From NCBI GenBank assembly GCA_945860955.1, contig CAMATH010000012.1:29253-93252 (forward strand): a stretch of 64,000 nucleotides of DNA, read 5' to 3'. The notes under the pieces were generated by a model. It made no database searches. It had not been told where the DNA came from and was given only the letters and a program-made list of their open reading frames with translations. Below, one piece after another: positions 56,008 to 64,000 of the stretch. This stretch comes from Planctomicrobium piriforme (GTDB taxonomy: Bacteria > Planctomycetota > Planctomycetia > Planctomycetales > Planctomycetaceae). The translations under genes were made by a program, and so were the position numbers. Within the stretch, counting starts at the first letter, position 1. The number at the start of each line of letters is the position of its first letter.

Positions 56008-58939
56008 TATTGATCTCCGTGTTGGGGAGTGGCGGAACGTTGGGATTGGACGGATCGTAAAGTTCGTTGTTCGGCCCCAGCATCGGGCGAACGACAAAGT
56101 CGGGTTGTGAACCCAAGGGGCGGGCTTGCTGCTGATAGAAGTCGTCGGTAAAGAAGCCGGCGTCGTCCAGCGTCAGTATACCCATCACGTTGTAGATGTT
56201 AAGTCGGTTCGTTTCGTACCTCACCCAAGTCTGAATCAACTGGTTCTGGGCGTTCAGCAGTGAGTTCAACGCGTTCAGGATATTCAAACCCTGGTTCGCG
56301 CCACCACCACCGCCTAGACCACCCCCGCCACCCGCCGGCGTGACGCCGGTTGGGGCCGAGGCTTGTTCCACCGCGATATCATACTGGATGACGGCGGCTC
56401 GCACATTGGCCTTCGCGGTTTCAAAGTTCCGCCGGTTCAGGTCGATGTTACGCCATGTCGTCCGCACATCGAATTTCACCGAGTCTTCGACCCGCATGTA
56501 GTTACGCCGGGCCTGCTGATAACCCACCAGGGCGGCCCGGTAGGTGTTCCGCTGTTGCACCAGTTGAATCGGGGTGGTGAACTGAATTCCCAGCCGAATG
56601 TTGCTTTCGTCTCCTCGGAAATCGAAGGGATTGTTGTTCAGGCCAGTCAGCGGTTGGGTCCGGATATCACCCGCGGCCGTAATGTTCAGTACCGCTTGCA
56701 ACTGGTTTGCCGCCACTTCCACCTTGCGGCGAGAATCCATCAACTGTCCCTGAACGTTTTTCAGGTCGAGCCGATTGTCGAGACCGATCTCGACCGCCGT
56801 CTCCATCTCCATGTCAAATTCGTTCAGATCGATCAGCTCCATTCGCAGGTTGGCTTCGACACCGGTCACCCCCTGGGTGAGAGAGATCATCCCTTCCCGC
56901 ACATCATTCACCTCGGCGGCAATCGCTTTGCGGGCGTCCAACGGCAAGTTCTTTTCCAGCACCTTCTTACGCAGATTCTGCAACTGGGTTTCCAGCAGCT
57001 TAAACTCTTCGATCTGGCGGTCGTGCAACTCTCGGAACTTGGCGGCGTCGTAAGGTTCCAATCCTGGGTCGCGATCCGCGACGGTCTTGCGCTTTGACAA
57101 GTGGTCGATGGCATGGGCAAAGTCGTCGTCGAGCGGAGCGATCGCGTCTCGGGCGATGTCGTCTTTCAACACAAACAGTTCCAGCACCAATCCTTGCAAA
57201 ACCTGCTGATCGGGATCCTCGACGTTGTACTGCTGCATCAACTGGTTCACCCGCTGCATCGCGACCGCGTCGGGATGTGTCTCGTAACCAGCGGGGGGAT
57301 CGGGGACGAACCCTTCCAGCCGGTCGACAAGGCGGTTTAACCGAGAATCGACCAGTTCAAACGGTTTCAACAGACTCCGATCGATCGTAACGGGAAGACT
57401 GGTTGGGAGACCGAGCGTGATCTTGTATTGATCCACGTCGTTCTGGAACGACGTCCGGTTCGCCCGAAGCTGGTTGTACAGCGAGGCCAACTGCGTTTCG
57501 AGCTGGGCCACCTGCTGATTGCGTGTCGCCTGACCCGCCTGCTCCACCAGCGTCCGAATCACCGAAGTCCACTTGGGATCGCCACTGAGGCTCACAAGCT
57601 GGTCACGCTGTTCGTCCGTCAATCGATCGACAATGTACAACCGTCCTTCCATTTCGGGTTTGCCGTCGTCCCCGACAATCGGTCGATTCAGTTCATCCAG
57701 CATGATCTCCCGCCGAAAGTAGACCACTTCCGAGAGACTCTCTGGAATCGTGACCCCATCCGGAAGCGCGTCGATCACTTCATAGGGGCGACGGGGCTGA
57801 GACACACGGTTGCGTGTCTTGTCGAGGTTCGACAGCAGCAGCCGAATGTTGAATTCCTGGTTGGCGATGATTTGCATCTGCTGGATCAAGCCCAGGTAAC
57901 CGCCGTTCAAGGTCGGCGAACCGAGAGCGTTGACACCCGTTCCCACGCCGGGCTGTCCGACTCCCACCACGCCGGCGACGTTTCCGCCGACCGCGATCTG
58001 GGTGAAGAAGCCCATGCGGTACCGGGCAAAGTCACGCACGGCGTACAGCATATTCCGTTCGGACTGGGTGAGGTTTTCGAGGACCACCCGTTTGCCGGCA
58101 CCCGCCAGCAGGGGCTGAATCAGCGAATACGAGAGAGTCGAGGTGGTCGCGTCGGACCCCTTGCCGTCGGCCCAGAACCAGAGGGTGCTATTCGCCAGCC
58201 CCACCAGCCATTGACCACCCCAGGGGGTCAACTGCGTGATGCCGGCCGCCGGGCCAAACGCGACACTGTCGTTGACGGTGGGAACGTCTGTACCAGTCGA
58301 ACTGAAACCGGGCTTGTTGCCGTTACTGATCCCGATGGGAGTGGTGGCGGCGAGTCCTATAAACTGCACCTGGAACCGGAATCGCTCGAACGAGAGCGCC
58401 AGCGCCGACAGGAAGACGTTTTCGACCTGCGTCTGGTAGTCCCGGCTATGCAGATACGCCAGCTCGATCGACTGTCCCAGGCTGAGCCCTTCGATGTCGG
58501 GGTACACCCCGTTGTGCTTGAAGTTCTCGGTCACCGTTTCCTGTCCCAAACCCCATTGGTCAAGCCAGTTGGGGTTTTCGACCGCGTCCTGATCGCCAAA
58601 TTCATGCCAGTGTGCGTACCCCTTTTTCCCAAACACACGGTGCATGTATTCGTGGGCCGCTTCGTCGTCGGGGGGGAGCGGGGTGCAGTCGGAATCGTTG
58701 GGATCGTAGAATCGGCTGCGGGGGTCGGCGATCACATCCATACGGGGATTGCTCCACCGTGGATCGTTGTACCGCTCGCCGACGATGGCATAGGCGGTAT
58801 CGTCGGCCTGAGCGTGCCACTTCTGCCGGGAGCAGCCGGCCAAGCTGCACAGGGCGGCCGTCAGCAGCAGCATCGGCTTCCATGCCGACGCGGCGGCGGA
58901 CCGTCGCTTGGTGCTAGGGGAGTGGGGAGACATGCGCAT
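55694..58939 (-). CDS. TolC-like outer-membrane factor lipoprotein
   Basis: The ATG at 58939 with AGGAG seven bases upstream gives 1,081 residues. The N-terminus is a lipoprotein signal with lipobox LAGC (LLLTAALCSLAGCSRQKW). The body is much longer than TolC (about 450-500): helical, Gln-rich coiled-coil stretches (QATRNQQVAQLETQLASLYN, VEVAANQLQAVLNITAAG, ETAKANVRAAVIQYDIAVEQ) typical of OEP domains are embedded in extra segments, including a Gly-rich loop (AGGGGGLGGGGGANQG). The last about 105 residues overlap the membrane-fusion gene in another frame and look disordered. It should form the outer-membrane exit channel of the ABC export system encoded downstream. Confidence 0.86.
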   Translation of the reverse strand: MRMSPHSPSTKRRSAAASAWKPMLLLTAALCSLAGCSRQKWHAQADDTAYAIVGERYNDPRWSNPRMDVIADPRSRFYDPNDSDCTPLPPDDEAAHEYMHRVFGKKGYAHWHEFGDQDAVENPNWLDQWGLGQETVTENFKHNGVYPDIEGLSLGQSIELAYLHSRDYQTQVENVFLSALALSFERFRFQVQFIGLAATTPIGISNGNKPGFSSTGTDVPTVNDSVAFGPAAGITQLTPWGGQWLVGLANSTLWFWADGKGSDATTSTLSYSLIQPLLAGAGKRVVLENLTQSERNMLYAVRDFARYRMGFFTQIAVGGNVAGVVGVGQPGVGTGVNALGSPTLNGGYLGLIQQMQIIANQEFNIRLLLSNLDKTRNRVSQPRRPYEVIDALPDGVTIPESLSEVVYFRREIMLDELNRPIVGDDGKPEMEGRLYIVDRLTDEQRDQLVSLSGDPKWTSVIRTLVEQAGQATRNQQVAQLETQLASLYNQLRANRTSFQNDVDQYKITLGLPTSLPVTIDRSLLKPFELVDSRLNRLVDRLEGFVPDPPAGYETHPDAVAMQRVNQLMQQYNVEDPDQQVLQGLVLELFVLKDDIARDAIAPLDDDFAHAIDHLSKRKTVADRDPGLEPYDAAKFRELHDRQIEEFKLLETQLQNLRKKVLEKNLPLDARKAIAAEVNDVREGMISLTQGVTGVEANLRMELIDLNEFDMEMETAVEIGLDNRLDLKNVQGQLMDSRRKVEVAANQLQAVLNITAAGDIRTQPLTGLNNNPFDFRGDESNIRLGIQFTTPIQLVQQRNTYRAALVGYQQARRNYMRVEDSVKFDVRTTWRNIDLNRRNFETAKANVRAAVIQYDIAVEQASAPTGVTPAGGGGGLGGGGGANQGLNILNALNSLLNAQNQLIQTWVRYETNRLNIYNVMGILTLDDAGFFTDDFYQQQARPLGSQPDFVVRPMLGPNNELYDPSNPNVPPLPNTEINNAGPKALDQGPPTPDARRKPGREKRIQYASEELKVPTGIARIDRQQPLTVRGSSPDADYDPGRARIGGRKPGGVEQRNAGGQTRGNAGPQHGGGYARITGSQHR

Positions 58940-59583
58940 GTCATCGCTCCTGTCCGGTGGACTGGGGGGTGACCATTTCGAAAACAGCCGCGGCATCGTG
59001 CGCGCAGCCCCGTACTGACGACAGCAAGTTTCAACAACCCGTCGACGTTGCCCGGACCCATAGCTATCCGAACAGGTCGCACAGGGTGCGAAACGGGAAT
59101 TCTGGGCTTCACAGTGCTTCCGCTGGTCTCACCTGCGCCCGGTCGAGTGGAGTGATTCCGGGAAACGGAGTCAGTCACGAGACCGAGCGACGGGCGCATT
59201 GGCTGGGGTAGCCGGCGGAGAGGCTGCGAGAAGAAACGCCTGTAGTGAACAGGCTCTTCCCGCCAACTCATGCCGGCGGCTCTTGAAGGAACGGCTGTGC
59301 GGATCGAAGCGAAGAATCCATTGATGCACAAGAATTCGGCACGCTACAGACGGAAGGCACAGCATTGTCGGAGCGCGTGGCATGACCCGCAGGATCGGAG
59401 AAGTCGCCGCTTTCGAACATCTTGACCCAGACCTCCTATTTCAACACAAGGCAACCGCGACGGGTTTCCTGTGGAGTGGACTTCAGTCCACGCGATTTCC
59501 GATACGGCGTTTCAAACTGTCTCCGCTGGTGAGGGGCGGACAAGTAGATCATTTCAATTCCCTTTACCGGGGTTAAGATTGGG
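58940..59583. other. intergenic stretch upstream of the export operon
   Basis: About 640 bp without a convincing gene. It should hold the promoter of the minus-strand export operon, but no -35/-10 pair was certain. A short perfect palindrome GTGGACT-TC-AGTCCAC lies at 59476-59491, next to the direct repeat at 59496-59527. Confidence 0.45.
59496..59527 (+). repeat. 32-base direct repeat, left copy
   Basis: Starts TTTCCGATACGGCGTTTCAA; 30 of 32 bases match the copy at 59950-59981. The two copies flank the small membrane gene. Confidence 0.7.
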
Positions 59584-59847
59584 ATGATGTCGAACTCGCG
59601 CCTCAATCTTGTTGGTGTGGTGATTCTGCTCCTGGCAGCACCGGTCTGGTTGTTGATCCTGTGGGAAGCCTCACTGAGCACGGGCTTTGGCGACGGTTCT
59701 GCTCGTTATGTCGTACCCCCGTTTGTGCTTTGCGGGCTGACGATCGCAATTCATCGTCTGTTGCGTCCTCGAAGGAATGCCTGGCCGCTCTCCGCGCTGA
59801 TCTCAGGTGTCGGAGCACTGGCGCTCTTAATGTGGGCCGCTGGTTGA
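59584..59847 (+). CDS. small two- or three-helix membrane protein, unknown function
   Basis: An 87-residue protein, starting at the ATG at 59584 or the next one at 59587. Three hydrophobic segments are visible: LVGVVILLLAAPVWLLILW, then YVVPPFVLCGLTIAIHRLL, and SALISGVGALALLMWAA at the end, with a basic loop (RPRRNAWP) before the last. No family is recognised. The gene is flanked by a 32-base direct repeat and stands alone. Hydrophobic patterning supports a real gene, but no good ribosome site is visible. Confidence 0.5.
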   Translation: MMSNSRLNLVGVVILLLAAPVWLLILWEASLSTGFGDGSARYVVPPFVLCGLTIAIHRLLRPRRNAWPLSALISGVGALALLMWAAG

Positions 59848-59949
59848 ATCTCGACTTCACTCAGAACGGCCGGTGCCACCGAATGGCCGGTACACGGTGA
59901 GGTCGGTAACCGTCACCCGTCATGGACCGAATCGTAGCGCGAGCAGCCG

Positions 59950-59981
59950 TTTCCGATACGACGTTTCAATCTGTCTCCGCT
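59950..59981 (+). repeat. 32-base direct repeat, right copy
   Basis: Starts TTTCCGATACGACGTTTCAA; partner of 59496-59527, same orientation, 454 bases apart. Confidence 0.7.
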
Positions 59982-60048
59982 CGACTCTGCCGACGGGCAC
60001 CGAGACCGCGGCGTCGTAGGAACGCCGTCCGCCACACGTCGCGTTCGG

Positions 60049-61215
60049 TCAGTTTCCTACGGAGCCGATGCGGGCGAAGTGGAAGAGGTCGTCGGCGAGT
60101 CCGTCGGCACCATTGGCACCCGTGATGTTGTCGTAGTCATCGGTGGCATCGATCGGGAACGCCTGCACATTACCGGTCTGGGGGAAGACGGTGAGAATCA
60201 TCTTCTCGCCCCGGTTGCGTTTGTCGATGGGGCTGAGGGGCATGCGGGGATCGTCCGGGTTGCCGTCGGGAATGTGCCGGCCGGTGGAATTGTCGTAGGC
60301 GTCAGCGGCATCCGGGGTGATGGCGTCGGTCAGATCGTTGATCAGGAAGTGAATCGGTCCGGTGGCGGAAATCGCCCCGGTGACCCCTCCGCGGGGGGAG
60401 AACATGATGTCGATGGCGGGAACCGGGTCGGTCGTGGACTTGGGAATCGCGAGACTCTTCGCCGAGTCGCTGCTCCACTTCAGATCAATGACGATCCCGC
60501 TGGTGAGGGTGATGGGCTGGCTGAAGGGGAGGGTTTCGTTGCCGAGTTGAAGGTCAAGGGTGGTAAACGTCGACGTTTCATCGACTGCAACAATGGCCGG
60601 AAACGGGTAGGTTGCATCTAGACTGACCTCAGATGCCAAGACAATCTCTTGTACGGAGCGGTTCTGGCCCATAACTGTCGCATTCTTGTCGTTAACGAAA
60701 TACGGCGGCGAATTTCTCTGCGGAACGAGGCGGAACCACGTACCGCTCGATCCAGAAGGAATTCGAACTCGAACGATATTCGGATCGAACAGGCCATTTG
60801 AATCAAAACTCAGCCAGTTAATTCCAGTTCGCTGTTTTGCAGAATCGTTGTACCCTTGAACGATTGTCACTTTGTTCGATGTCGCTGTCCCGCCGGAGCC
60901 GGGCCGACAGAACTGCATCAAACTATCCTCCTTCTTGTACGATTGAACAGGCAACGGCCGGATGTACTCAAACCCGGTCACCAGCGTGTAGTCGTTCGGA
61001 TCGCGGACTAGCCGGATTCCACGTTGCTCCTTGGCGTAGATCGCGCGATCGCGGGCACCCAGAAACGCCGACTGGGCGGTTCGCGCGGTCGAGCGCATCC
61101 GGTCTGTGCCGCGCGTATTCGCCACAGCGACCACCACCAGCGTGGTCAACAGGACCAGAATCCCGATCACCACCAGCATTTCCACGAGCGTAAAACCGCG
61201 TCGGTCGCCACGCAT
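60049..61215 (-). CDS. type II secretion/type IV-like pseudopilin (large)
   Basis: A 388-residue protein with a class III signal: the short basic leader MRGDRRG is followed directly by FTLVEMLVVIGILVLLTTLV, so a prepilin peptidase should cut after Gly7 and methylate Phe. Glu5 of the mature protein is present. The soluble part is much larger than in GspG/GspH pseudopilins (usually about 150 residues) and is beta-rich, with an Asp-rich end (DATDDYDNITGANGADGL) that could bind Ca2+. Planctomycetes have many such proteins. It is probably a minor pseudopilin of a secretion or pilus system elsewhere in the genome. A purine-rich ribosome site (AGAGGTG) lies before the ATG. Confidence 0.85.
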   Translation of the reverse strand: MRGDRRGFTLVEMLVVIGILVLLTTLVVVAVANTRGTDRMRSTARTAQSAFLGARDRAIYAKEQRGIRLVRDPNDYTLVTGFEYIRPLPVQSYKKEDSLMQFCRPGSGGTATSNKVTIVQGYNDSAKQRTGINWLSFDSNGLFDPNIVRVRIPSGSSGTWFRLVPQRNSPPYFVNDKNATVMGQNRSVQEIVLASEVSLDATYPFPAIVAVDETSTFTTLDLQLGNETLPFSQPITLTSGIVIDLKWSSDSAKSLAIPKSTTDPVPAIDIMFSPRGGVTGAISATGPIHFLINDLTDAITPDAADAYDNSTGRHIPDGNPDDPRMPLSPIDKRNRGEKMILTVFPQTGNVQAFPIDATDDYDNITGANGADGLADDLFHFARIGSVGN

Positions 61216-61590
61216 GGCGCACCTCTTTCGATCAAGCGACTGAACTCAACGGACGGGAACCACCGCGCAGGAATCTCCAGGCTGACCCATTATGACGCCG
61301 CCGCCGCCGCGTCGGCAAGGGGGCAATCGCCGTAGTAACGAGTCTCTGACCCGCGCGATTCCCAACATTCGCGCTCCGAACCCCCAACCACCGGCGGCAG
61401 GTGGAGTTAGGTTTTCAAGGGATGGCCAATGCGTTCCATCAACACGAAACCCACTTTCGCGACGATTGACACGGTACGGCTGCATCGCCGAGCATGCCGT
61501 CGCGTCCTCCGACGTGCGATGACGAACATCGGCACCACGGGCGGGCGAGGTTCCAGCCGAACTGTCTTAGTCGCAGGGCGCGACAGGCGG
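61216..61590. other. intergenic stretch, no gene seen
   Basis: About 375 bp between the pseudopilin start and the tandem repeat. No recognised coding frame, hairpin or promoter could be supported. Confidence 0.45.
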
Positions 61591-62999
61591 TGTCGAAGAA
61601 CCGGGACATGGGAGGGCGAAGCTCCTGCTGAGCCGCCAATGTGCTTTCGAGAGCAAGACGACGTTCTCCGGGCGGCACTCGACCCACGATCCCGCGAAAG
61701 CCGCCACTGGATTCGCGGTGGTCCAAACGCGTGTTCGGGGTCATTCCGTCATCAGTTTCAACTCGGTATTTCGGTTCGGTTGGACGCCGAGCGCTGCCCA
61801 GTGGACAGTTCTTGGCGGTTGATCGCACAGCGGCGGCTCACGAGGACGTTCGCCCTCCTGTCGCGTCGGATTTCGTCCCTCCACCTGGTTTGGTTGGCGG
61901 TAACGCATTGGTCCTCACGGCCCGCGAATACCCGGTTCCTCAGTAGTGTCGACGATCCGGGACATGGGAGGGCGAAGCTCCTGCTGAGCCGCCGATGTGC
62001 TTTCAAGAACAAAAAAGCGTCCTCTGGGCGGCAATCGACCCTGCTTTTCCCGAAGCCCCCCCTGGATTCGCGCAGGTCCAAACGCGTGTTCGGGGTCATT
62101 CCGTCATCAGTTTCAACTCGGTATTTCGGTTCGGTTGGTTGCCGTGTGCTGCCCAGTGGACAGTTCTTGGCGGTTGATCGCACAGCGGCGGCTCACGAGG
62201 ACGTTTGCCCTCCCGTCGCGTCGGATTTCGTCTCTCCACCTGGTTTGGTTGGCGGTAACGCATTGGTCCTCACGGCCCGCGAATACCCGGTTCCTCAGTA
62301 GTGTCGACGATCCGGGACATGGGAGGGCGAAGCTCCTGCTGAGCCGCCGATGTGCTTTCAAGAGCAAGACGACGTTCTCCGGGCGGCACTCGACCCACGA
62401 TCCCGCGAAAGCCGCCACTGGATTCGCGGTGGTCCAAACGCGTGTTTCGGGTGCCCACGACATCGATATTCAATACGACAACGTGGTTCGGTTGGACGCC
62501 GTGTGCTGCCCAGTGGACGGTTCTTGACGATTGAGCGCACAGCGGCGGCTCACGAGGACGTTCGCCCTCCCGTCGCGTCGGATTTTGTCCCTCCACCTGG
62601 TTTGGTTGGCGGTAACGCATTGGTCCTCACGGCACGCGAATACCCGGTTCCTCAGTAGTGTCGACGATCCGGGTCATGGGAGGGCGAAGCTCCTGCTGAG
62701 CCGCCAATGTGCTTTCGAGAGCAAGACGACGTTCTCCGGGCGGCACTCGACCCACGATCCCGCGAAAGCCGCCACTGGATTCGCGGTGGTCTAAACGCGT
62801 GTTTCGGGTGCCCACGACATCGATATTCAATACGACAACGTGGTTCGGTTGGACGCCGAGCGCTGCCCAGTGGACAGTTCTTGGCGGTTGAGCGCACAGC
62901 GGCGGCTCACGAGGACGTTCGCCCTCCCGTCGCGTCGGATTTTGTCCCTCCACCTGGTTTGGTTGGCGGTAACGCATTGGTCCTCACGGCACGCGAATC
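61591..62999. repeat. four tandem copies of a repeat of about 356 bp
   Basis: The landmark GGGAGGGCGAAGCTCCTGCT starts at 61610, 61966, 62321 and 62678, giving periods of 356, 355 and 357. Each unit holds, about 235-250 bases later, an imperfect inverted counterpart of the landmark (GCGGCTCACGAGGACGTT, then CGCCCTCCC), then a shared spacer ending near TGTCGA. Copy 2 differs strongly in its left third; copies 1 and 2 share one middle block (CATTCCGTCATCAGTTTCAA), and copies 3 and 4 share another (CCACGACATCGATATTCAAT). Open frames run through the array in several frames because the period and GC skew keep stops rare. I regard them as non-coding. It resembles a tandemly amplified MITE-like intergenic element. 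Confidence 0.85.
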
Positions 63000-63043
63000 C
63001 ACGTGTTTCTCCGAATCTCCCGGCGCATGTCGACCGGATTGAC

Positions 63044-63760
63044 TCAGTCGGTCGCCGGCACAGCGGTTTCGAGATTTCGGCCATCGAATTGCTGATCCCA
63101 CAATTCCGCCAGCGGTGTGCCAGCGAGCAGTCGGGGGAGGTCGGCGCGATCGACTTCAATCGGCGGGGGAAGATCGGGTTCGTACGACAGGTACCATTCG
63201 ATCAGTTCGGCATGTCGCCGGGGGTCGAGAACCAGGTCCGCGACGCGACGGCGCATCGCGAGCGGGCAGGCCTGCAGGAACTCGACGGTTCCGGCCGACA
63301 ACCTTCCCTGGGAGATGAAGTCGACCGCCGCGAGGCACTTCAGGCGATGTTCCCACATCTCCTCATCGAGCTGTGCCCGCCGTTCTGGAGTCAGTTCACC
63401 CAAACGCTGCTTCAACGCGGCGGCTATGCCGAAAAAGCGGAGGAATTCGCGTTCAGTGTCGCGAATACTAAACTCAACGTCCAATTCCTGCATGTCATTG
63501 TTGCTATACGTAGAGTTCGAACATACAGTTTCCGCTTGAACACTTGGCGGCTGAAAACGAGATTCATCAGTGTTGATGTGCAACTTCTGTCGCTGCATGA
63601 GCAGGTCTTGCAACCCACGTATCCGTTTCCATAGTTCGCGTAATGCCTGACGATAAACGCCGTATGAAGTTCCACCGGATCTGACGAGAATCATGCGGTT
63701 GATTTGGAATGCGCTATGGTACGGCTGGTGATCGGCCAATAGTGAAGTGAGTTCCATCAT
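63044..63760 (-). CDS. hypothetical protein, unknown family
   Basis: About 238 residues from the ATG at 63760 (an upstream TTG at 63820 is possible). The N-terminal third is soluble and mixed (AFQINRMILVRSGGTSYGVY, then RQALRELWKRIRGLQDLLMQ); after a polar, lower-GC segment rich in Ser, Asn and Gln come alpha-helical stretches (EFLRFFGIAAALKQRLGELT, then PERRAQLDEEMWEHRLKCLA) and a Pro/Asp-rich end. The N-terminal half is visibly less GC-rich than neighbouring genes. It lies between the repeat array and the end of an IS66-type transposase, so it may be an acquired or passenger gene. No function is proposed. Confidence 0.6.
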   Translation of the reverse strand: MMELTSLLADHQPYHSAFQINRMILVRSGGTSYGVYRQALRELWKRIRGLQDLLMQRQKLHINTDESRFQPPSVQAETVCSNSTYSNNDMQELDVEFSIRDTEREFLRFFGIAAALKQRLGELTPERRAQLDEEMWEHRLKCLAAVDFISQGRLSAGTVEFLQACPLAMRRRVADLVLDPRRHAELIEWYLSYEPDLPPPIEVDRADLPRLLAGTPLAELWDQQFDGRNLETAVPATD

Positions 63761-63860
63761 GCTTCGGAGCTTGTGTTGAGTTTTCGAAATGGTAATGGGA
63801 GGTCCGTTCGCGTCACCCAAAAGAGCAAGTTGAACTCGTCGTGGTCTGGCAAGTAACCGT

Positions 63861-64000
63861 TCACACCCTGGAAAGGAGTGAGGGAGTCGGTTGGCCGGCG
63901 AAATGGGCCTGGATGGCGGCGGTGAGGTATTCGAAACTGTTGCGAGATTGCCGATGACAGGTTTCGACGACCGTCAAGATCGTCTCCACGAAGCGGCTCC
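63861..64000 (-). mobile_element. IS66-type transposase, C-terminal end (runs off the window)
   Basis: On the minus strand the frame from the window edge to the TGA at 63863-63861 reads SRFVETILTVVETCHRQSRN followed by SFEYLTAAIQAHFAGQPTPS. The pattern (RFVExILTVVxTCxxQxRNxxxYL, ending AxFxGxPxPSLL) matches the end of IS66 TnpC transposases. Only about 46 residues are visible. The sequence after the stop (GAACGGTTACTTG) could hold the insertion-sequence end, but no matching inverted repeat can be checked here. Confidence 0.72.

Noticed and set aside
61429..62301. Open frames of 100-290 codons across the tandem repeat array
   Set aside because: Several frames on both strands stay open in the same DNA, and their products only repeat the nucleotide periodicity; no start or family supports coding.
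61591..62999. CRISPR array
   Set aside because: The period is about 356 bp with conserved sequence over almost the whole unit, not short repeats with unique spacers, and no cas gene is near.
1..64000. rRNA and tRNA genes
   Set aside because: No stretch with rRNA-like conserved cores or a convincing tRNA cloverleaf with TTC-anchored T-arm was noticed. A covariance-model scan would be needed to be sure about tRNAs.

Overview
The window is GC-rich and carries a clear planctomycete (Planctomycetota) signature. It has two secreted Cys-type sulfatases, a Tat-exported DUF1501 protein, a DUF1598-type secreted protein, a DUF3467 protein, a GFTLVEML pseudopilin, and a giant surface protein with the planctomycete-style N-terminal motif LESRQLLAG. 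I cannot name a genus. No rRNA, tRNA or CRISPR array was seen.

Layout. 1-9979: housekeeping and metabolic genes: the tail of a CehA/McbA-type metallohydrolase, an SDR reductase, small membrane and receiver-like proteins, a sulfatase with an LRR-like remnant behind it, a lysine-rich micro-gene, birA-dedA, and a GT-C type membrane glycosyltransferase. 10339-15697: flagellar operon flhA-flhF-flhG-fliA, closed by a strong terminator. 15810-23095: rluB, aqpZ, a DUF1501 gene, a cluster of palindromic repeats, a short SecA-like ATPase, DUF3467 and a small secreted protein. 23752-37608: one gene of about 4,600 codons for a modular secreted protein with a metzincin zinc site, PPC-like, beta-helix, Calx-beta-like and cadherin-like regions and a fourfold C-terminal repeat. 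37865-41981: an APH-like kinase, a Cys-rich secreted protein and polX. 42084-46933: a winged-helix regulator divergent from a dabB-dabA inorganic-carbon accumulation operon, with a well-formed promoter and two related dyad sites between them.

48595-58939: six co-directional genes on the minus strand: outer-membrane factor, membrane fusion protein with C-terminal EF-hands, MacB-type ATPase, MacB-type permease, then a TIR protein and a fusion of a ParA-like ATPase, a second TIR-like domain and a prokaryotic-YEATS-like domain. The two TIR genes overlap by ATGA and sit only about 23 bp behind the permease. This is the best candidate for a poorly described system: a TIR signalling or defence module, possibly transcribed with an envelope export machine.

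59000-64000: accessory edge: small repeats, a pseudopilin, a four-copy tandem repeat with a period near 356 bp and mosaic copies, an orphan gene, and the C-terminus of an IS66-type transposase running off the window. All coordinates were derived by reading the sequence. Family assignments rest on motif recognition, not database searches.
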